Shown here: positions 1-9,797 of the stretch, one piece after another
Layout: every line of letters starts with the position of its first letter
How positions within the stretch are numbered: the first letter of the stretch is position 1
From: Fibrobacterota bacterium
GTDB lineage: Bacteria > Fibrobacterota > Fibrobacteria > UBA11236
Direction: 5' to 3'
Assembly (NCBI GenBank): GCA_028287465.1
Contig: JAQBPO010000042.1
Location: forward strand, 1-64,000
Length of the DNA stretch: 64,000 nt
Notes under the pieces: model-generated
What the model saw: only the letters and a program-made list of their open reading frames with translations
Told to the model about the DNA's origin: nothing
Databases searched by the model: none
Program-made: the position numbers and the translations under genes

Positions 1-2
1 TC

Positions 3-1772
3 CTCGCCAAGCTGAAGGACTACCTGGAGAATGAGCACCCGCGCCAGCAGATCGATCAGGAAGAGGCCATCCCGGATTGGGCCATCAAGAAGATCTTCTC
101 CCTGGGCGTGATGGGCATGAACATCCCCCGGGAATACGGCGGCCAGGGATTGGGCGTCACGAGCTACAACCGCGCCCTCGAGATGATCGGATCCTATTGC
201 GCCTCCACGGCCGTGGTCGTGTCCGCCCACCAGTCCATCGGCTGCAAGGCCCTGGTCCTTTTCGGCAACGAGGAGCAGAAGAAGAAGTGGCTGCCCCGCC
301 TGGCCAACGACATGCTTTCCGCCTTCTCCCTTTCCGAACCCAATGTGGGTTGCGACGCGGGCGGGCAGGAGACCAAATGCGTCCTTTCCGAGGACGGGGA
401 ATACTACATCCTCAACGGCGAGAAGAAATGGTCCACATCCGGCGCCCTTTCCGGCATGTTCACGGTCATGTCCAAGCAGATCTTCACGGACGCCAAGACC
501 GGCAAGGTCCATGAAGCCGTGACCGCTCTCATCTGCACTCCGGACATGCCCGGCATCACCGTCATCGAGAAGAACCGCAGCAAGTGCGGCATCCGCGGCA
601 CCTGGCAGGCTCGCATCCGCTTCAAGGACGCGCGCATCCCCAAGGCCAACCTGCTCCATAAGGAAGGCAAAGGCCTGGTGGTGGCCCTTTCCTGCCTGAA
701 CTACGGCCGCTGCACGCTTTCGGCGGGCATGCTGGGCTCGGCCAAGACATGCATGGACCAGGCCATCAAGTGGGCGCAGACCCGTTACCAGTTCAAGCGC
801 CCCCTGGCCGATTTCGAGCTGGTGCAACAGAAGATCGCGCGCATGGCGGCCTATACCTACGCAATCGACGCGGTGCTGTATTTCACCACCGGCATACTCG
901 ATCGCCATGACAGCGACATCATGGTCGAGACCGCGACCTGCAAGGTCTTCGCCTCCGAGATGGGCTGGCGCGCCATCAACGACGCCATGCAGATCATGGG
1001 CGGCGAAGGCTATATGACGGAGAACGAGGTGGAGCGGGCCTTCCGCGACGCCCGCATCTACCTGATAGTGGAAGGCGCCAACGAGGTCATGCAATCCTTC
1101 ATCTTCAGTTATGGCGGCAAGCAATTGGCCGAGTCCATGCTCGGCATCCAGGCCGCGCTCACCTGGAACGGCAAGGAATCCCTGTTCGGTAACGCCTCGC
1201 GCATCATCCGCCACAGCCTGAACTTCCCCATCCTCGGCCGCGCCCTCGGCATCGCCGGGGAGGTCTTCCTCGGCATCAAGAAATCCGCGCCCCGCCTGAC
1301 GGGCCTGCATCAGGATCTGGCGCCCTGGGTGTCCCGTTACGAGAAGCTGGTGCAGGATCATGCCTACCAGTTCAAGAAGATCAGCTACCAGGTGCAGGAG
1401 AAGATCGTAACACGCGGGGCCATCCACGCGCGCCTGGCGGACATGGCCATGTGGCTGCACGCTTCGGCCTGCACGCTTTCCAAGTTGGATAGGCAATTGA
1501 AGGCCGGGGCTTCCGGGGCGGCCTGGGAGCGCGATCGCGCCGCGGGCCTGCATTTCCTGGACATGGCCGAACACGAGTACCGGAATGCCGTGCAGGCCCT
1601 GTTCCGGAATCCGGACGATACCATGGCCGCGGCCAACAAGGCGGCCCTCGCCTATTCGGACACCCTGCCGAATTCCCATTACGTCCTTCCCGAACGCTCG
1701 CCGAACGCGATGGGCCAGGGCAAGAAGGTAAAGACCGAGTTCATCAAGCAGTTCCCGGGCAAAGCGGCATGA
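3..1772 (+). CDS. Acyl-CoA dehydrogenase, 5' end outside the window
   Basis: A flavoprotein that oxidises an acyl-CoA to the trans-2-enoyl-CoA. The frame is open from base 3, so the N-terminus is missing; 589 residues are visible. Family signatures include FSLSEPNVGCDAG and GEKKWSTSG (FAD/substrate region), and GGEGYMTENEVERAFRDA followed by IVEGANEVMQ, where the Glu after IV is the expected catalytic base. About 190 residues continue past the usual end of the dehydrogenase core, as in the VLCAD/ACAD9 type, which suggests a long-chain or membrane-associated enzyme rather than a classic 390-residue isovaleryl-CoA dehydrogenase. It heads an operon with AtuA, a carboxyltransferase and a hydratase; the next gene starts 15 nt downstream. 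The family is sure, the substrate is not. Confidence 0.93.
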   Translation, partial: LAKLKDYLENEHPRQQIDQEEAIPDWAIKKIFSLGVMGMNIPREYGGQGLGVTSYNRALEMIGSYCASTAVVVSAHQSIGCKALVLFGNEEQKKKWLPRLANDMLSAFSLSEPNVGCDAGGQETKCVLSEDGEYYILNGEKKWSTSGALSGMFTVMSKQIFTDAKTGKVHEAVTALICTPDMPGITVIEKNRSKCGIRGTWQARIRFKDARIPKANLLHKEGKGLVVALSCLNYGRCTLSAGMLGSAKTCMDQAIKWAQTRYQFKRPLADFELVQQKIARMAAYTYAIDAVLYFTTGILDRHDSDIMVETATCKVFASEMGWRAINDAMQIMGGEGYMTENEVERAFRDARIYLIVEGANEVMQSFIFSYGGKQLAESMLGIQAALTWNGKESLFGNASRIIRHSLNFPILGRALGIAGEVFLGIKKSAPRLTGLHQDLAPWVSRYEKLVQDHAYQFKKISYQVQEKIVTRGAIHARLADMAMWLHASACTLSKLDRQLKAGASGAAWERDRAAGLHFLDMAEHEYRNAVQALFRNPDDTMAAANKAALAYSDTLPNSHYVLPERSPNAMGQGKKVKTEFIKQFPGKAA

Positions 1773-1787
1773 CCCGGGCGGGACACC

Positions 1788-3212
1788 ATGTCCGTAATTC
1801 CTGACAGCATCCGCATCGGCAACGGCGCCGGTTTCTGGGGGGACAATCTCGACGCGCCCATCCGCTTGGCGGAGCTGGGCGCGTTGGATTTCCTGACCCT
1901 GGAATACCTGGCCGAGCTCACCCTTTCCATCCTGGCCCATCAAAGGCGCCTGGATCCCGAATCCGGGTACGTCGGGGATTTCCCCGCGACCGTGCTGCGC
2001 CTCATCCCCATCCTCAAGGCCCAGCCCAATCTTCGTATCGTCACCAATGCGGGCGGGCTCAACCCGGCCGCGTGCGCCCGCGAGGTCGCAAGGCATCTGA
2101 CCGCGGCGGGCATGGGCGGCGAGAAGGTGGCCTGGGTGAGCGGCGACGATCTGATGCCCCGCCTGGCCGAGTTGCGATCCGCCGGCGAGCGATTCCGCCA
2201 TTTCGATTCCGGGGAGGCCCTGGGCTTCTTCGAGACGGCCGCTTCCGCGGAGGGCGGGACCCGTGAATCCCAAGGAGGGGTAGTCAGCGCCAACGTATAC
2301 CTGGGGGCCGCTCCCATCTGCGAGGCCCTGGACAGGGGCGCGCGCATCGTCATCACCGGCCGCGTGGCCGACGCGTCCCTTACCCTGGGGCCGGCCATGC
2401 ACGCCTTCCGCTGGGGCTGGAAGGATTGGGACAAGTTGGCGGCCGCGAGCGCCGCGGGACATCTCATCGAATGCGGGGCCCAGGTGACCGGCGGCCTCCT
2501 GTCGCGCTGGCAGACGGTCCCGGACTACGCCCATATCGGATATCCCATCGCCATCCTGGATTCCAAGGGCGGATGCCGCATCACCAAGCCCGAAGGCACG
2601 GGCGGCGTGGTCAGCCGGGAAACCGTCACCGAGCAGCTCCTGTACGAGATAGGGGATCCGGCGCGTTACCATACCCCGGATGTCACCCTCGATTTCACGG
2701 ATGCCGAGGTGACGGAAATCGGCCCGGACCTGGTCGAGATCACCGGCGTCAAGGGCGTGCCGCCTCCGGCCACCCTGAAGGTCTCCTGCGCCTATTCCAA
2801 CGGGTTTTCCGCCAAAGGCGATCTGGTCGTGAGCGGCCGGGACGCGGCCGGCAAGGCCAAGGCCACCGGGGAGATGATCCTGGACCGGGTCGATCAGGCC
2901 GGTTTCCCCCTGCGGCGCAAATACATGGAGGTCCTCGGATCCGGCGCCACCTTACCGGGCGTGGAGACGGGAGCCGGGGATCTGAAGGAAGTCGTCCTGC
3001 GCATTTCGGTCTGGGACAAGGACAAGAAGGCCGTGGAACGGTTCTGCCGGGAAATCTCCCCGGTGATCACCTCCGGGCCCCCCGGCATCTCCGGGTATGC
3101 GGGTTCGCGGCCCAAGGCCAGGCCCATGCTTTCGTACTGGCCCACCGTGGTCGAGCGCGATCACGTGCGCCCGGTGGTCTACGTGCGCGGCGCGGAGGAC
3201 CTGGCCGAATGA
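1788..3212 (+). CDS. atuA: AtuA-type acyclic terpene utilisation protein, N-terminal (DUF1446) part
   Basis: A 474-residue protein of the DUF1446/AtuA family, opening with the typical IRIGNGAGFWGDN and GALDFLTLEYLAELT segments. AtuA is needed for citronellol/geranyl-CoA catabolism in Pseudomonas, and homologues often sit in leucine/isovalerate operons; its chemistry is not established. In Pseudomonas AtuA is, as I recall, one longer chain. Here the C-terminal domain is a separate gene overlapping by 4 nt (ATGA at 3209-3212), so the two are very probably translated together and form a complex. The start is the ATG 15 nt after the dehydrogenase stop. Confidence 0.87.
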   Translation: MSVIPDSIRIGNGAGFWGDNLDAPIRLAELGALDFLTLEYLAELTLSILAHQRRLDPESGYVGDFPATVLRLIPILKAQPNLRIVTNAGGLNPAACAREVARHLTAAGMGGEKVAWVSGDDLMPRLAELRSAGERFRHFDSGEALGFFETAASAEGGTRESQGGVVSANVYLGAAPICEALDRGARIVITGRVADASLTLGPAMHAFRWGWKDWDKLAAASAAGHLIECGAQVTGGLLSRWQTVPDYAHIGYPIAILDSKGGCRITKPEGTGGVVSRETVTEQLLYEIGDPARYHTPDVTLDFTDAEVTEIGPDLVEITGVKGVPPPATLKVSCAYSNGFSAKGDLVVSGRDAAGKAKATGEMILDRVDQAGFPLRRKYMEVLGSGATLPGVETGAGDLKEVVLRISVWDKDKKAVERFCREISPVITSGPPGISGYAGSRPKARPMLSYWPTVVERDHVRPVVYVRGAEDLAE

Positions 3213-3634
3213 AGAAGATACGCCTCGGCGATATCGCCCATGGACGCAGCGGCGACAAGGGCAACCATGCCAATATCGGCGTCATCGCCTATACGCTGGC
3301 GGGCCACGACCACCTGGCGACCGCGCTCAGCGGTGACAAGGTGAAGGCCTATTTCCATTCCCTTTCCCCGGAAAAGGTCGACCGTTTCGATCTGCCCAGG
3401 CTTTTCGCCTTCAATTTCGTGCTCTGGAACGTGCTGGGCGGCGGGGCATCGGATTCCCTGCGCACGGACACCCAGGGAAAGGCCCTGGCCACGGCCCTGC
3501 TGGAAATGGAATTGCCGGAACCGGAAAACCTGGCGGCCATGCTGCCTCCGGAAGCCATGCTGCTCCCGGATGCCTTGCCGCCCGCGGGCAAATCGGCGCC
3601 GGGGAATGCGCCGCCCAAGGCCCCGAAGGCATAG
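3209..3634 (+). CDS. AtuA C-terminal domain as a separate small protein
   Basis: A 141-residue protein beginning [19 protein letters not shown]. This is the motif of the small C-terminal domain normally found at the end of AtuA (the AtuA-like ferredoxin-fold domain). The start ATG overlaps the atuA stop codon, so the expected partner is the product of the preceding gene. The last 40 or so residues are rich in Pro, Ala and Leu and look like a flexible tail. The role follows AtuA: a helper in acyclic terpene or branched acyl-CoA catabolism with unknown chemistry. Confidence 0.82.
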   Translation: MKKIRLGDIAHGRSGDKGNHANIGVIAYTLAGHDHLATALSGDKVKAYFHSLSPEKVDRFDLPRLFAFNFVLWNVLGGGASDSLRTDTQGKALATALLEMELPEPENLAAMLPPEAMLLPDALPPAGKSAPGNAPPKAPKA

Positions 3635-3635
3635 C

Positions 3636-5255
3636 ATGGCGGCCACGCAACCGGAGAGCGGATCGATGGACGAGAAGTACCGCGACAACGTTCAGCATAA
3701 CGCCTCCCTGCTCGATCAGCTGCGGGAGCGGATGCGCATCGCCACCGGCGGCGGGGGAGCGGACGCCATCGGGAAACACGTGGCGCGCGGCAAGCTGGTC
3801 GCGCGCGACCGGATTTCCATGTTGTTGGACAAGGGAAGCGAATTCCTGGAGCTCTCTCCCTTGTCCGCCTGGGACATGTACGAGAATGCGGCCCCGGGCG
3901 CCGGCATCGTCACCGGCATCGGCAAGGTGGCCGGCCTGGATTGCGTGATCGTCGCCAACGACGCCACCGTGAAGGGCGGCAGTTACTTCCCCATGACCGT
4001 GAAGAAGCACCTGCGCGCCCAGGAGATCGCGGAGCAGAACCACCTGCCGTGCATCTACCTGGTGGACAGCGGCGGCGCCTTCCTGCCGATGCAGTCCGAA
4101 GTCTATCCCGACAAGAACCATTTCGGCCGCATCTTCTTCAACCAGGCGCGCATGAGCGCCCGGGGCATCCCCCAGATCGCGGTGGTGATGGGAAGCTGCA
4201 CCGCCGGCGGGGCCTATATCCCGGCCATGAGCGACGAGACCGTCATCGTCCGCAACCAGGGGACCATCTTCCTGGCCGGGCCGCCCCTGGTGAAAGCCTC
4301 CACGGGCGAGGACGTGACCGCGGAGGAATTGGGCGGCGGCGACATGCATACGCGCAAGTCGGGCGTGGCGGATTACCTGGCCGAGAACGATCAGGACGCC
4401 TTGCGCATCACCCGGGACATCCTGGCGAACATCGCCCGCACCTGGGAACGCGAGCCGCTCTATCCGCGCGCGCCCGAATGGAAGGAGCCGATCCGGAACG
4501 TGGAAGACCTGCTGGGCCTGATCCCGAAGGAAATCCGCACCGCCTTCGACGTGCGCGAGGTGATAACCCGGATCGTCGACGGTTCCGCCTTCCACGAGTT
4601 CAAGCCCCTGTACGGCAAGACCATGGTCTGCGGTTTCGCGGCCATCCACGGGTTCCCCGTGGGCATCATCGGCAACAACGGCATCCTGTTCAGCGAGGGC
4701 GCGCTCAAGGCCGTGCATTTCATCCAGCTTTGCGAGAAACGCGGCACCCCCTTGCTGTTCCTCCAGAACATCCCGGGCTTCATGGTCGGCAGGCATTTCG
4801 AGGAGGGCGGCATCGCCAAGAACGGCGCCAAGCTCGTAACGGCGGTGGCCACCACGCGCGTGCCCATGATCAGCGTGATCCTGGGCGGCTCTTACGGGGC
4901 CGGCAACTATGCCATGGCCGGCAGGGCCTATGAGCCCCGCTTCCTGTTCTCCTGGCCCAACTCCCGCATCTCGGTGATGGGCGGATACCAGGCGTCCAAG
5001 GTGCTCTCCCAAGTCAAGATCGATCAGCTGAAGGCCCAGGGGCGCGTCCTCACCGACAAGGAGATCGCGGATCTCGAGAAACCCATAGTGGATTCCTATG
5101 AGCGGGAAGGATCCCCCTATTACAGCACGGCGCGGCTCTGGGACGACGGCATCATCAGCCCACTGGAGACGCGCAAGATCCTGGGCCAATGCCTGGAGGC
5201 CGTGCAAGGCGGCCATTGGAGCAACGGGCACGGCTTCGGCCTGTTCCGGATGTGA
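3636..5255 (+). CDS. mccB: Acyl-CoA carboxylase beta subunit, methylcrotonyl/geranyl-CoA type
   Basis: The carboxyltransferase subunit of a biotin-dependent acyl-CoA carboxylase. It moves CO2 from carboxybiotin to 3-methylcrotonyl-CoA (leucine route) or geranyl-CoA (terpene route). The 539-residue length fits the family. The N-terminal half has [19 protein letters not shown] and [17 protein letters not shown]. The C-terminal half has [11 protein letters not shown] and [18 protein letters not shown], which fit MCC/GCC better than propionyl-CoA carboxylase. The matching biotin carboxylase/biotin carrier subunit is not in the window. It starts one base after the AtuA C-terminal gene; a second ATG at 3666 with GGAG upstream is an alternative start that would remove ten residues. 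Confidence 0.92.
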   Translation: MAATQPESGSMDEKYRDNVQHNASLLDQLRERMRIATGGGGADAIGKHVARGKLVARDRISMLLDKGSEFLELSPLSAWDMYENAAPGAGIVTGIGKVAGLDCVIVANDATVKGGSYFPMTVKKHLRAQEIAEQNHLPCIYLVDSGGAFLPMQSEVYPDKNHFGRIFFNQARMSARGIPQIAVVMGSCTAGGAYIPAMSDETVIVRNQGTIFLAGPPLVKASTGEDVTAEELGGGDMHTRKSGVADYLAENDQDALRITRDILANIARTWEREPLYPRAPEWKEPIRNVEDLLGLIPKEIRTAFDVREVITRIVDGSAFHEFKPLYGKTMVCGFAAIHGFPVGIIGNNGILFSEGALKAVHFIQLCEKRGTPLLFLQNIPGFMVGRHFEEGGIAKNGAKLVTAVATTRVPMISVILGGSYGAGNYAMAGRAYEPRFLFSWPNSRISVMGGYQASKVLSQVKIDQLKAQGRVLTDKEIADLEKPIVDSYEREGSPYYSTARLWDDGIISPLETRKILGQCLEAVQGGHWSNGHGFGLFRM

Positions 5256-5300
5256 GTCAGGCCCGGATTTGGGAGCATGGAAGGAACCGAGGAACTGGAT

Positions 5301-6104
5301 ATGGCTGACGGATACCGGACCATAAAAGCGGAAACCCATCAGGGAGTCCTGGACCTGCGCCTCTTCCGGCCCCAGGTCAAGAATGCCTTCAACCCGGAGA
5401 TGATCCGGGAGTTGAAAGAGGCCCTCCGCCTCGCCGAGGCGGACGAAAGCCTGCGCGTCATCACCCTGCGGGGCGAAGGCGGGGTCTTCTGCAGCGGCGG
5501 CGATCTCAACTGGATGAAGGAAAGCCTCTCGTACACCGAAGAGGAGAATTTCGAGGACGCGGAAAACCTCTACGCCCTCTTCGAGGCCCTCGATCGATGC
5601 CGGCTCCCCGTGGTCTGCGGCGCGGAAGGCTTCGCCTTGGGCGGAGGCGTGGGGCTCGTGAGCGTTTGCGATTACGTGGTGGCCCGCCGGGACACCCGCT
5701 TCTCCCTTTCCGAAGTGCGGGTGGGCCTGGTTCCCGCCTGCATCGGGCCGTTCGTCCTGCGGAAGATCGGCGAGTCCCAGGCGCGCGCCCTGTTCCTGAC
5801 CTCGGAGCGCTTCGACGCGGATCGGGCCCTCCAGATCGGGCTGGTCCACGAAGTGGCCGAGGATTCCGAAGGCGTCACCCGGGCCATGGCCCGCGTCACC
5901 CAAAGCATCCTGGCCGCCTCGCCCAAGGCCATCGGCGTCGCCAAGTCCTTCATCCGCTCCCTCACGCGGACCTCGCCCGGATCGCAAGGTCCCCTGGCCG
6001 TCCGCACCCTGGCCGATATCCGCGTCACCAAGGAAGCCCAGGAAGGCCTGCGCGCCTTCCTGGAAAAACGGGCACCGCAATGGCACAACGGAAATCCAGG
6101 CTGA
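5301..6104 (+). CDS. Enoyl-CoA hydratase/isomerase family protein (methylglutaconyl-CoA hydratase-like)
   Basis: A crotonase-fold protein of 267 residues. The oxyanion-hole segments are visible: GEGGVFCSGGDLNWM and CGAEGFALGGGVGLVSVCDYVVA. By position beside an MCC-type carboxyltransferase it most likely hydrates 3-methylglutaconyl-CoA to HMG-CoA; other enoyl-CoA substrates are possible. I chose the ATG at 5301 because GAGGA lies 7 nt before it; an in-frame ATG at 5277 would add eight residues. Its 3' end overlaps icmF by 25 nt, so the two are translationally linked. Confidence 0.88.
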   Translation: MADGYRTIKAETHQGVLDLRLFRPQVKNAFNPEMIRELKEALRLAEADESLRVITLRGEGGVFCSGGDLNWMKESLSYTEEENFEDAENLYALFEALDRCRLPVVCGAEGFALGGGVGLVSVCDYVVARRDTRFSLSEVRVGLVPACIGPFVLRKIGESQARALFLTSERFDADRALQIGLVHEVAEDSEGVTRAMARVTQSILAASPKAIGVAKSFIRSLTRTSPGSQGPLAVRTLADIRVTKEAQEGLRAFLEKRAPQWHNGNPG

Positions 6105-9100
6105 AGCCCGGGCCGCCGGTCCGGTTCATCACGGCCGCCTCGCTTTTCGACGGACATGACGCGGCCATCCATATCATGCGGCGGGTCCTCGTCTCGGAAG
6201 GCGCGGAAGTCATCCACCTCGGCCATGATCGTTCCGTCTCCGACGTGGTGGAAGCGGCCATCCAGGAGGACGCGCAAGGCATCGCGGTCTCGAGCTATCA
6301 GGGCGGCCACGTCGAATATTTCTCCTACATGGTCGAGTCCCTGCGCAAGCGGGGCTGCGGGCATATCCGGGTCTATGGCGGCGGGGGAGGGGTGATCAAC
6401 CCCGGGGAAATCGCCCTCCTCCACAAGCGCGGGGTGGCGCGCATCTTCACTCCCGAGGACGGCCGCACCCTTGGCCTCGAAGGCATGATCCGCCTCATGA
6501 TCGGGGAATGCGGCACCGCTCCCGGCAAACCCATGGCCGCATTGCCCGCGAAGTTCACGGCTGCGGATTCCCCGGCCATCGCGCGCGCCTTGAGCACCCT
6601 GGAATGGGGACAGGAGAAGTCCGGCCGGGTGAAAACCGGAGGCCTCCTGAAGGCCATCCGGGCCCGGCTCCGCGGGTCGGTATGCCCCGTGGTCGGCATC
6701 ACCGGCACGGGCGGGGCGGGCAAGAGTTCCCTGGTGGATGAAATGCTGGTCCGGTTCCTGGAAGCCTTCCCGCGCAAGCGGGTGGCCGTCCTCTGCGTGG
6801 ATCCTTCCCGCCTGCGCACGGGCGGGGCCTTGTTGGGCGATCGCCTGCGCGTGAACGCCGCGAGCCGTTCCGATCGCGTCTATTTCCGTTCCATGGCCAC
6901 GCGCCGCGCCCATGCGGCCATGAGCGCCACCGTCAAGGACGGATTGGACCTTCTGAAGGCGGCCGGATTCGACTTGATATTGCTCGAGACGGCCGGTATC
7001 GGGCAAAGCGATACCGAGGTCACCGAGGTGACGGACACCAGCCTTTACGTGATGACGCCGGAATACGGCGCGCCCAGCCAGCTCGAGAAAATCGGCATGC
7101 TGGACTATGCGGATTTCGTCGTGCTCAACAAGTTCGACAAGCACGGCGCCGAAGACGCCCTGCGGGACGTGCGCAAGGCCTATCAACGGAACCGCAAGCT
7201 GTTCACGACCTCCCTCGAGAAGCTCCCCGTGTTCGGCACCTGCGCGCATCGCTTCCGGGACCTGGGGACCAACGCCCTCTGCAATGCCCTGTTCACCCAC
7301 CTGGGCCTGGAGTTCGAACGCTTTCCCGAAGGCCTGCCGGACCGGCGCGGCCTGCTGCCGCGGGATCGGAGCGATTACCTGCGCCGTATCGCCACCCGGG
7401 TATCCGACTACCATGGGGAGACGCGGGAAAAGGCGGGCAAGGCCCGGAGCGCGGAGCATGTCTACCATGCCTTGGGCGAGCTCGGGGTATCCCTGCCGGG
7501 CAAAGCCGAGCCCCTCGCCGATGGGAATCCGGCTTCCGGAAGGAAAGCCGCGGCCGGAAGGAAGTCCGCATCCGCGGGGAAAACGGCCGCCGGTAAAACC
7601 GCCCCCGCCGCGGAAGGCCCGGTGCAGGCGTTACGCGCCCGTTACCATGATCTGCTCTCCGGGATCGACAAGGAAACCCTGGAGGAACTCCGAGGCTTCG
7701 ACGCCCTGCGACGGTCCTACCAGGCGGAAACCCAGACCTACCGCGTGCGGGACAAGGATATCCGGGTCCGCAACCATACCCAAAGCCTGAGCGGCCTGGA
7801 CATCCCCAAGGTCAGCCTGCCGGAAAGCGCCTCCTGGGGCGACCAGGTGGAATTCCTCCGTTCCGAGAACGCGCCGGGACGCTTTCCCTATACGGCCGGA
7901 GTGTTCCCGTTCAAACGGGAAGGGGAGGATCCCACCCGCATGTTCGCCGGGGAAGGCACGGCCGAGCGCACCAATGCGCGCTTCCATTACGTCAGCAAGG
8001 GCCAGAAGGCCGTGCGCCTGTCCACGGCCTTCGATTCCGTCACCCTGTACGGAGCCGATCCGGATCCGCGCCCGGACATCTACGGGAAGGTAGGCAACTC
8101 CGGCGTTTCCGTATGCTGCCTGGACGACGCCAAGCGACTCTATTCCGGGTTCGACCTGTGCGCGCCGGATACTTCGGTCTCCATGACCATAAACGGCCCC
8201 GCGCCCATCATCCTCGCCTACTTTTTCAATACCGCCATCGATGCGGCCTGCGAACGCTGGCTCCGGAAAACCGGACGCTGGGCGAAAACGGCGGTCAAGA
8301 TCGCGAAGTGGTTCAAGGACCGGAAGATCGCCCCCCCGACCTACCGCGCCCCGAAGCTCCCCGCCGGTCACGATGGATCCGGATTGGGCTTCCTGGGCCT
8401 GCCCGCGGACGCGGTGATGGACCCGGCGGATTACCGGCGTATCCGTTCCGGGGTCCTGCAATCCGTGAGGGGTACGGTCCAGGCGGACATCCTGAAAGAG
8501 GACCAGGCCCAGAACACCTGCATCTTCTCCACGGAATTCTCCCTTCGGCTGATGGGGGATACCCAGCAATATTTCATCGACAACGGGGTGCGCAACTTCT
8601 ACAGCGTGAGCATCAGCGGCTACCATATCGCCGAAGCCGGCGCGAATCCCATCACCCAATTGGCCTTGACCCTGGCGAACGGATTCACCTACGTGGAGTA
8701 TTACAAGGCCCGGGGGATGGACATCGATCGTTTCGCCCCCAACCTTTCCTTCTTCTTCTCCAACGGCCTGGATCCGGAGTATACCGTGATCGGCCGCGTC
8801 GCCCGTCGCATCTGGGCCATCGCCATGCGCGACCATTACGGCGCGGACGAACGCAGCCAGAAGCTCAAGTACCATATCCAGACCTCGGGACGATCCCTGC
8901 ATGCCCGGGAAATCGACTTCAACGATATCCGCACCACCCTCCAGGCCCTGCTGGCCATCGGCGACAATTGCAATTCCCTGCATACGAACGCCTTCGACGA
9001 GGCGGTGACCACCCCCACCGAGGCCTCGGTGCGCCGGGCCATCGCCATCCAGCTGATCATCAACCGCGAATTGGGCCTGGTGAAGAACGAGAATCCCATG

Positions 9101-9568
9101 CAGGGCAGCCATTTCCTGACCCGGCTGACCGCCATGGTGGAAGAGGCCGTACTCGGCGTCTTCCAGGAATTGGATGCCCGGGGAGGGGTGCTGGGCGCCA
9201 TGGAGACCAATTTCCAGCGGAGCCGCATCCAGGAAGAGTCCATGCTGTACGAACGCCGGAAGCAAAGCGGGGAGTTGCCCATAGTGGGGGTCAATACCTT
9301 CACGAATCCCGCCGCGGAAGGGACGCGCGGGACGTCGGAACTGATCCGCAGCACGGACAAGGAAAAGCGCGACCAGGTGGATCAGGTGAAAGCCTATGGG
9401 AACCGTTTCCCCAAGGAAGGGGCCGCCGCCCTGGCGCGCCTGAAGGCCGCGGCCCGTAAGGACGGGAACCTGTTCGGGGAATTGCTGGACGCGGCGAAAT
9501 ACTGCACCCTGGGAGCCATCTCCAAGGCCCTTTTCGAAGTCGGCGGCGCCTACCGCCGCAATACCTGA
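6080..9568 (+). CDS. icmF: Fused isobutyryl-CoA mutase IcmF (B12 domain, G-protein chaperone, mutase)
   Basis: An adenosylcobalamin radical mutase interconverting isobutyryl-CoA and n-butyryl-CoA; the family also acts on isovaleryl/pivalyl-CoA. It has 1162 residues against about 1090 in known IcmF. The N-terminal B12 domain carries DGHDAA with His26 as expected cobalt ligand and SSYQGGH. A MeaI-type GTPase follows: P-loop GTGGAGKSS with Lys215, then ETAGIGQSD and NKFD. The mutase barrel starts near residue 580. Two specificity residues point to ICM rather than methylmalonyl-CoA mutase: Phe609 in AGVFPFKR (Tyr in MCM) and Gln811 in EDQAQNTC (Arg in MCM). Residues about 472-515 form an extra Ala/Gly/Lys-rich linker between GTPase and mutase. 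It is the last gene of the operon; cobQ nearby may support cofactor supply. Confidence 0.95.
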   Translation: MAQRKSRLKPGPPVRFITAASLFDGHDAAIHIMRRVLVSEGAEVIHLGHDRSVSDVVEAAIQEDAQGIAVSSYQGGHVEYFSYMVESLRKRGCGHIRVYGGGGGVINPGEIALLHKRGVARIFTPEDGRTLGLEGMIRLMIGECGTAPGKPMAALPAKFTAADSPAIARALSTLEWGQEKSGRVKTGGLLKAIRARLRGSVCPVVGITGTGGAGKSSLVDEMLVRFLEAFPRKRVAVLCVDPSRLRTGGALLGDRLRVNAASRSDRVYFRSMATRRAHAAMSATVKDGLDLLKAAGFDLILLETAGIGQSDTEVTEVTDTSLYVMTPEYGAPSQLEKIGMLDYADFVVLNKFDKHGAEDALRDVRKAYQRNRKLFTTSLEKLPVFGTCAHRFRDLGTNALCNALFTHLGLEFERFPEGLPDRRGLLPRDRSDYLRRIATRVSDYHGETREKAGKARSAEHVYHALGELGVSLPGKAEPLADGNPASGRKAAAGRKSASAGKTAAGKTAPAAEGPVQALRARYHDLLSGIDKETLEELRGFDALRRSYQAETQTYRVRDKDIRVRNHTQSLSGLDIPKVSLPESASWGDQVEFLRSENAPGRFPYTAGVFPFKREGEDPTRMFAGEGTAERTNARFHYVSKGQKAVRLSTAFDSVTLYGADPDPRPDIYGKVGNSGVSVCCLDDAKRLYSGFDLCAPDTSVSMTINGPAPIILAYFFNTAIDAACERWLRKTGRWAKTAVKIAKWFKDRKIAPPTYRAPKLPAGHDGSGLGFLGLPADAVMDPADYRRIRSGVLQSVRGTVQADILKEDQAQNTCIFSTEFSLRLMGDTQQYFIDNGVRNFYSVSISGYHIAEAGANPITQLALTLANGFTYVEYYKARGMDIDRFAPNLSFFFSNGLDPEYTVIGRVARRIWAIAMRDHYGADERSQKLKYHIQTSGRSLHAREIDFNDIRTTLQALLAIGDNCNSLHTNAFDEAVTTPTEASVRRAIAIQLIINRELGLVKNENPMQGSHFLTRLTAMVEEAVLGVFQELDARGGVLGAMETNFQRSRIQEESMLYERRKQSGELPIVGVNTFTNPAAEGTRGTSELIRSTDKEKRDQVDQVKAYGNRFPKEGAAALARLKAAARKDGNLFGELLDAAKYCTLGAISKALFEVGGAYRRNT

Positions 9569-9579
9569 AAAAGGAGTAA

Positions 9580-9609
9580 GCGCGGAACCGTTTTGGGGCG
9601 GTTCCGCGC
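9580..9609 (+). terminator. Hairpin after icmF, no U-tract
   Basis: A perfect 11-bp stem (GCGCGGAACCG at 9580-9590 with CGGTTCCGCGC at 9599-9609) with an 8-nt loop, 11 nt after the icmF stop. No T-run follows, so it is either a weak or Rho-assisted terminator or an mRNA-stabilising 3' hairpin. Confidence 0.5.
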
Positions 9610-9724
9610 GAAGCCGCCGGTGGCGCGGGTGGCGGAGAAAACCGGCGGCGTGGATCGGAAGGTGAAGCGGTCCCATCCAATCTAATCCAGCGCCGTCCTC
9701 CATTTCCCTCAACCCTCAAAGAAG

Positions 9725-9743
9725 CGTTGTCGACCCGACAACG
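9725..9743. promoter_or_regulatory. Palindrome CGTTGTCG-ACC-CGACAACG
   Basis: A perfect dyad with 8-bp arms and a 3-nt centre between icmF and the SufR-like operon. The core GTTGTC-N5-GACAAC recurs exactly at 14920-14936 and imperfectly at 18786-18802. A T-run (9751-9755) follows after AACCTCC, so it could be a terminator, but recurrence of the same arms argues for a protein-binding site. Confidence 0.45.
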
Positions 9744-9797
9744 AACCTCCTTTTTCCGGGTTCCCCCTTGCCCAATCGCCCGGATGGATTTATCATG

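Noticed and set aside
3411-6086. An 891-codon open frame on the minus strand opposite the carboxyltransferase and hydratase
   Set aside because: It is the mirror of strongly GC-biased codons; the translation is Gly/His/Asp/Leu-rich without any motif, and both plus-strand genes are certain.
7631-9712. A 693-codon open frame on the minus strand opposite icmF
   Set aside because: Same GC-frame artefact; icmF on the plus strand is beyond doubt and the minus translation resembles nothing.
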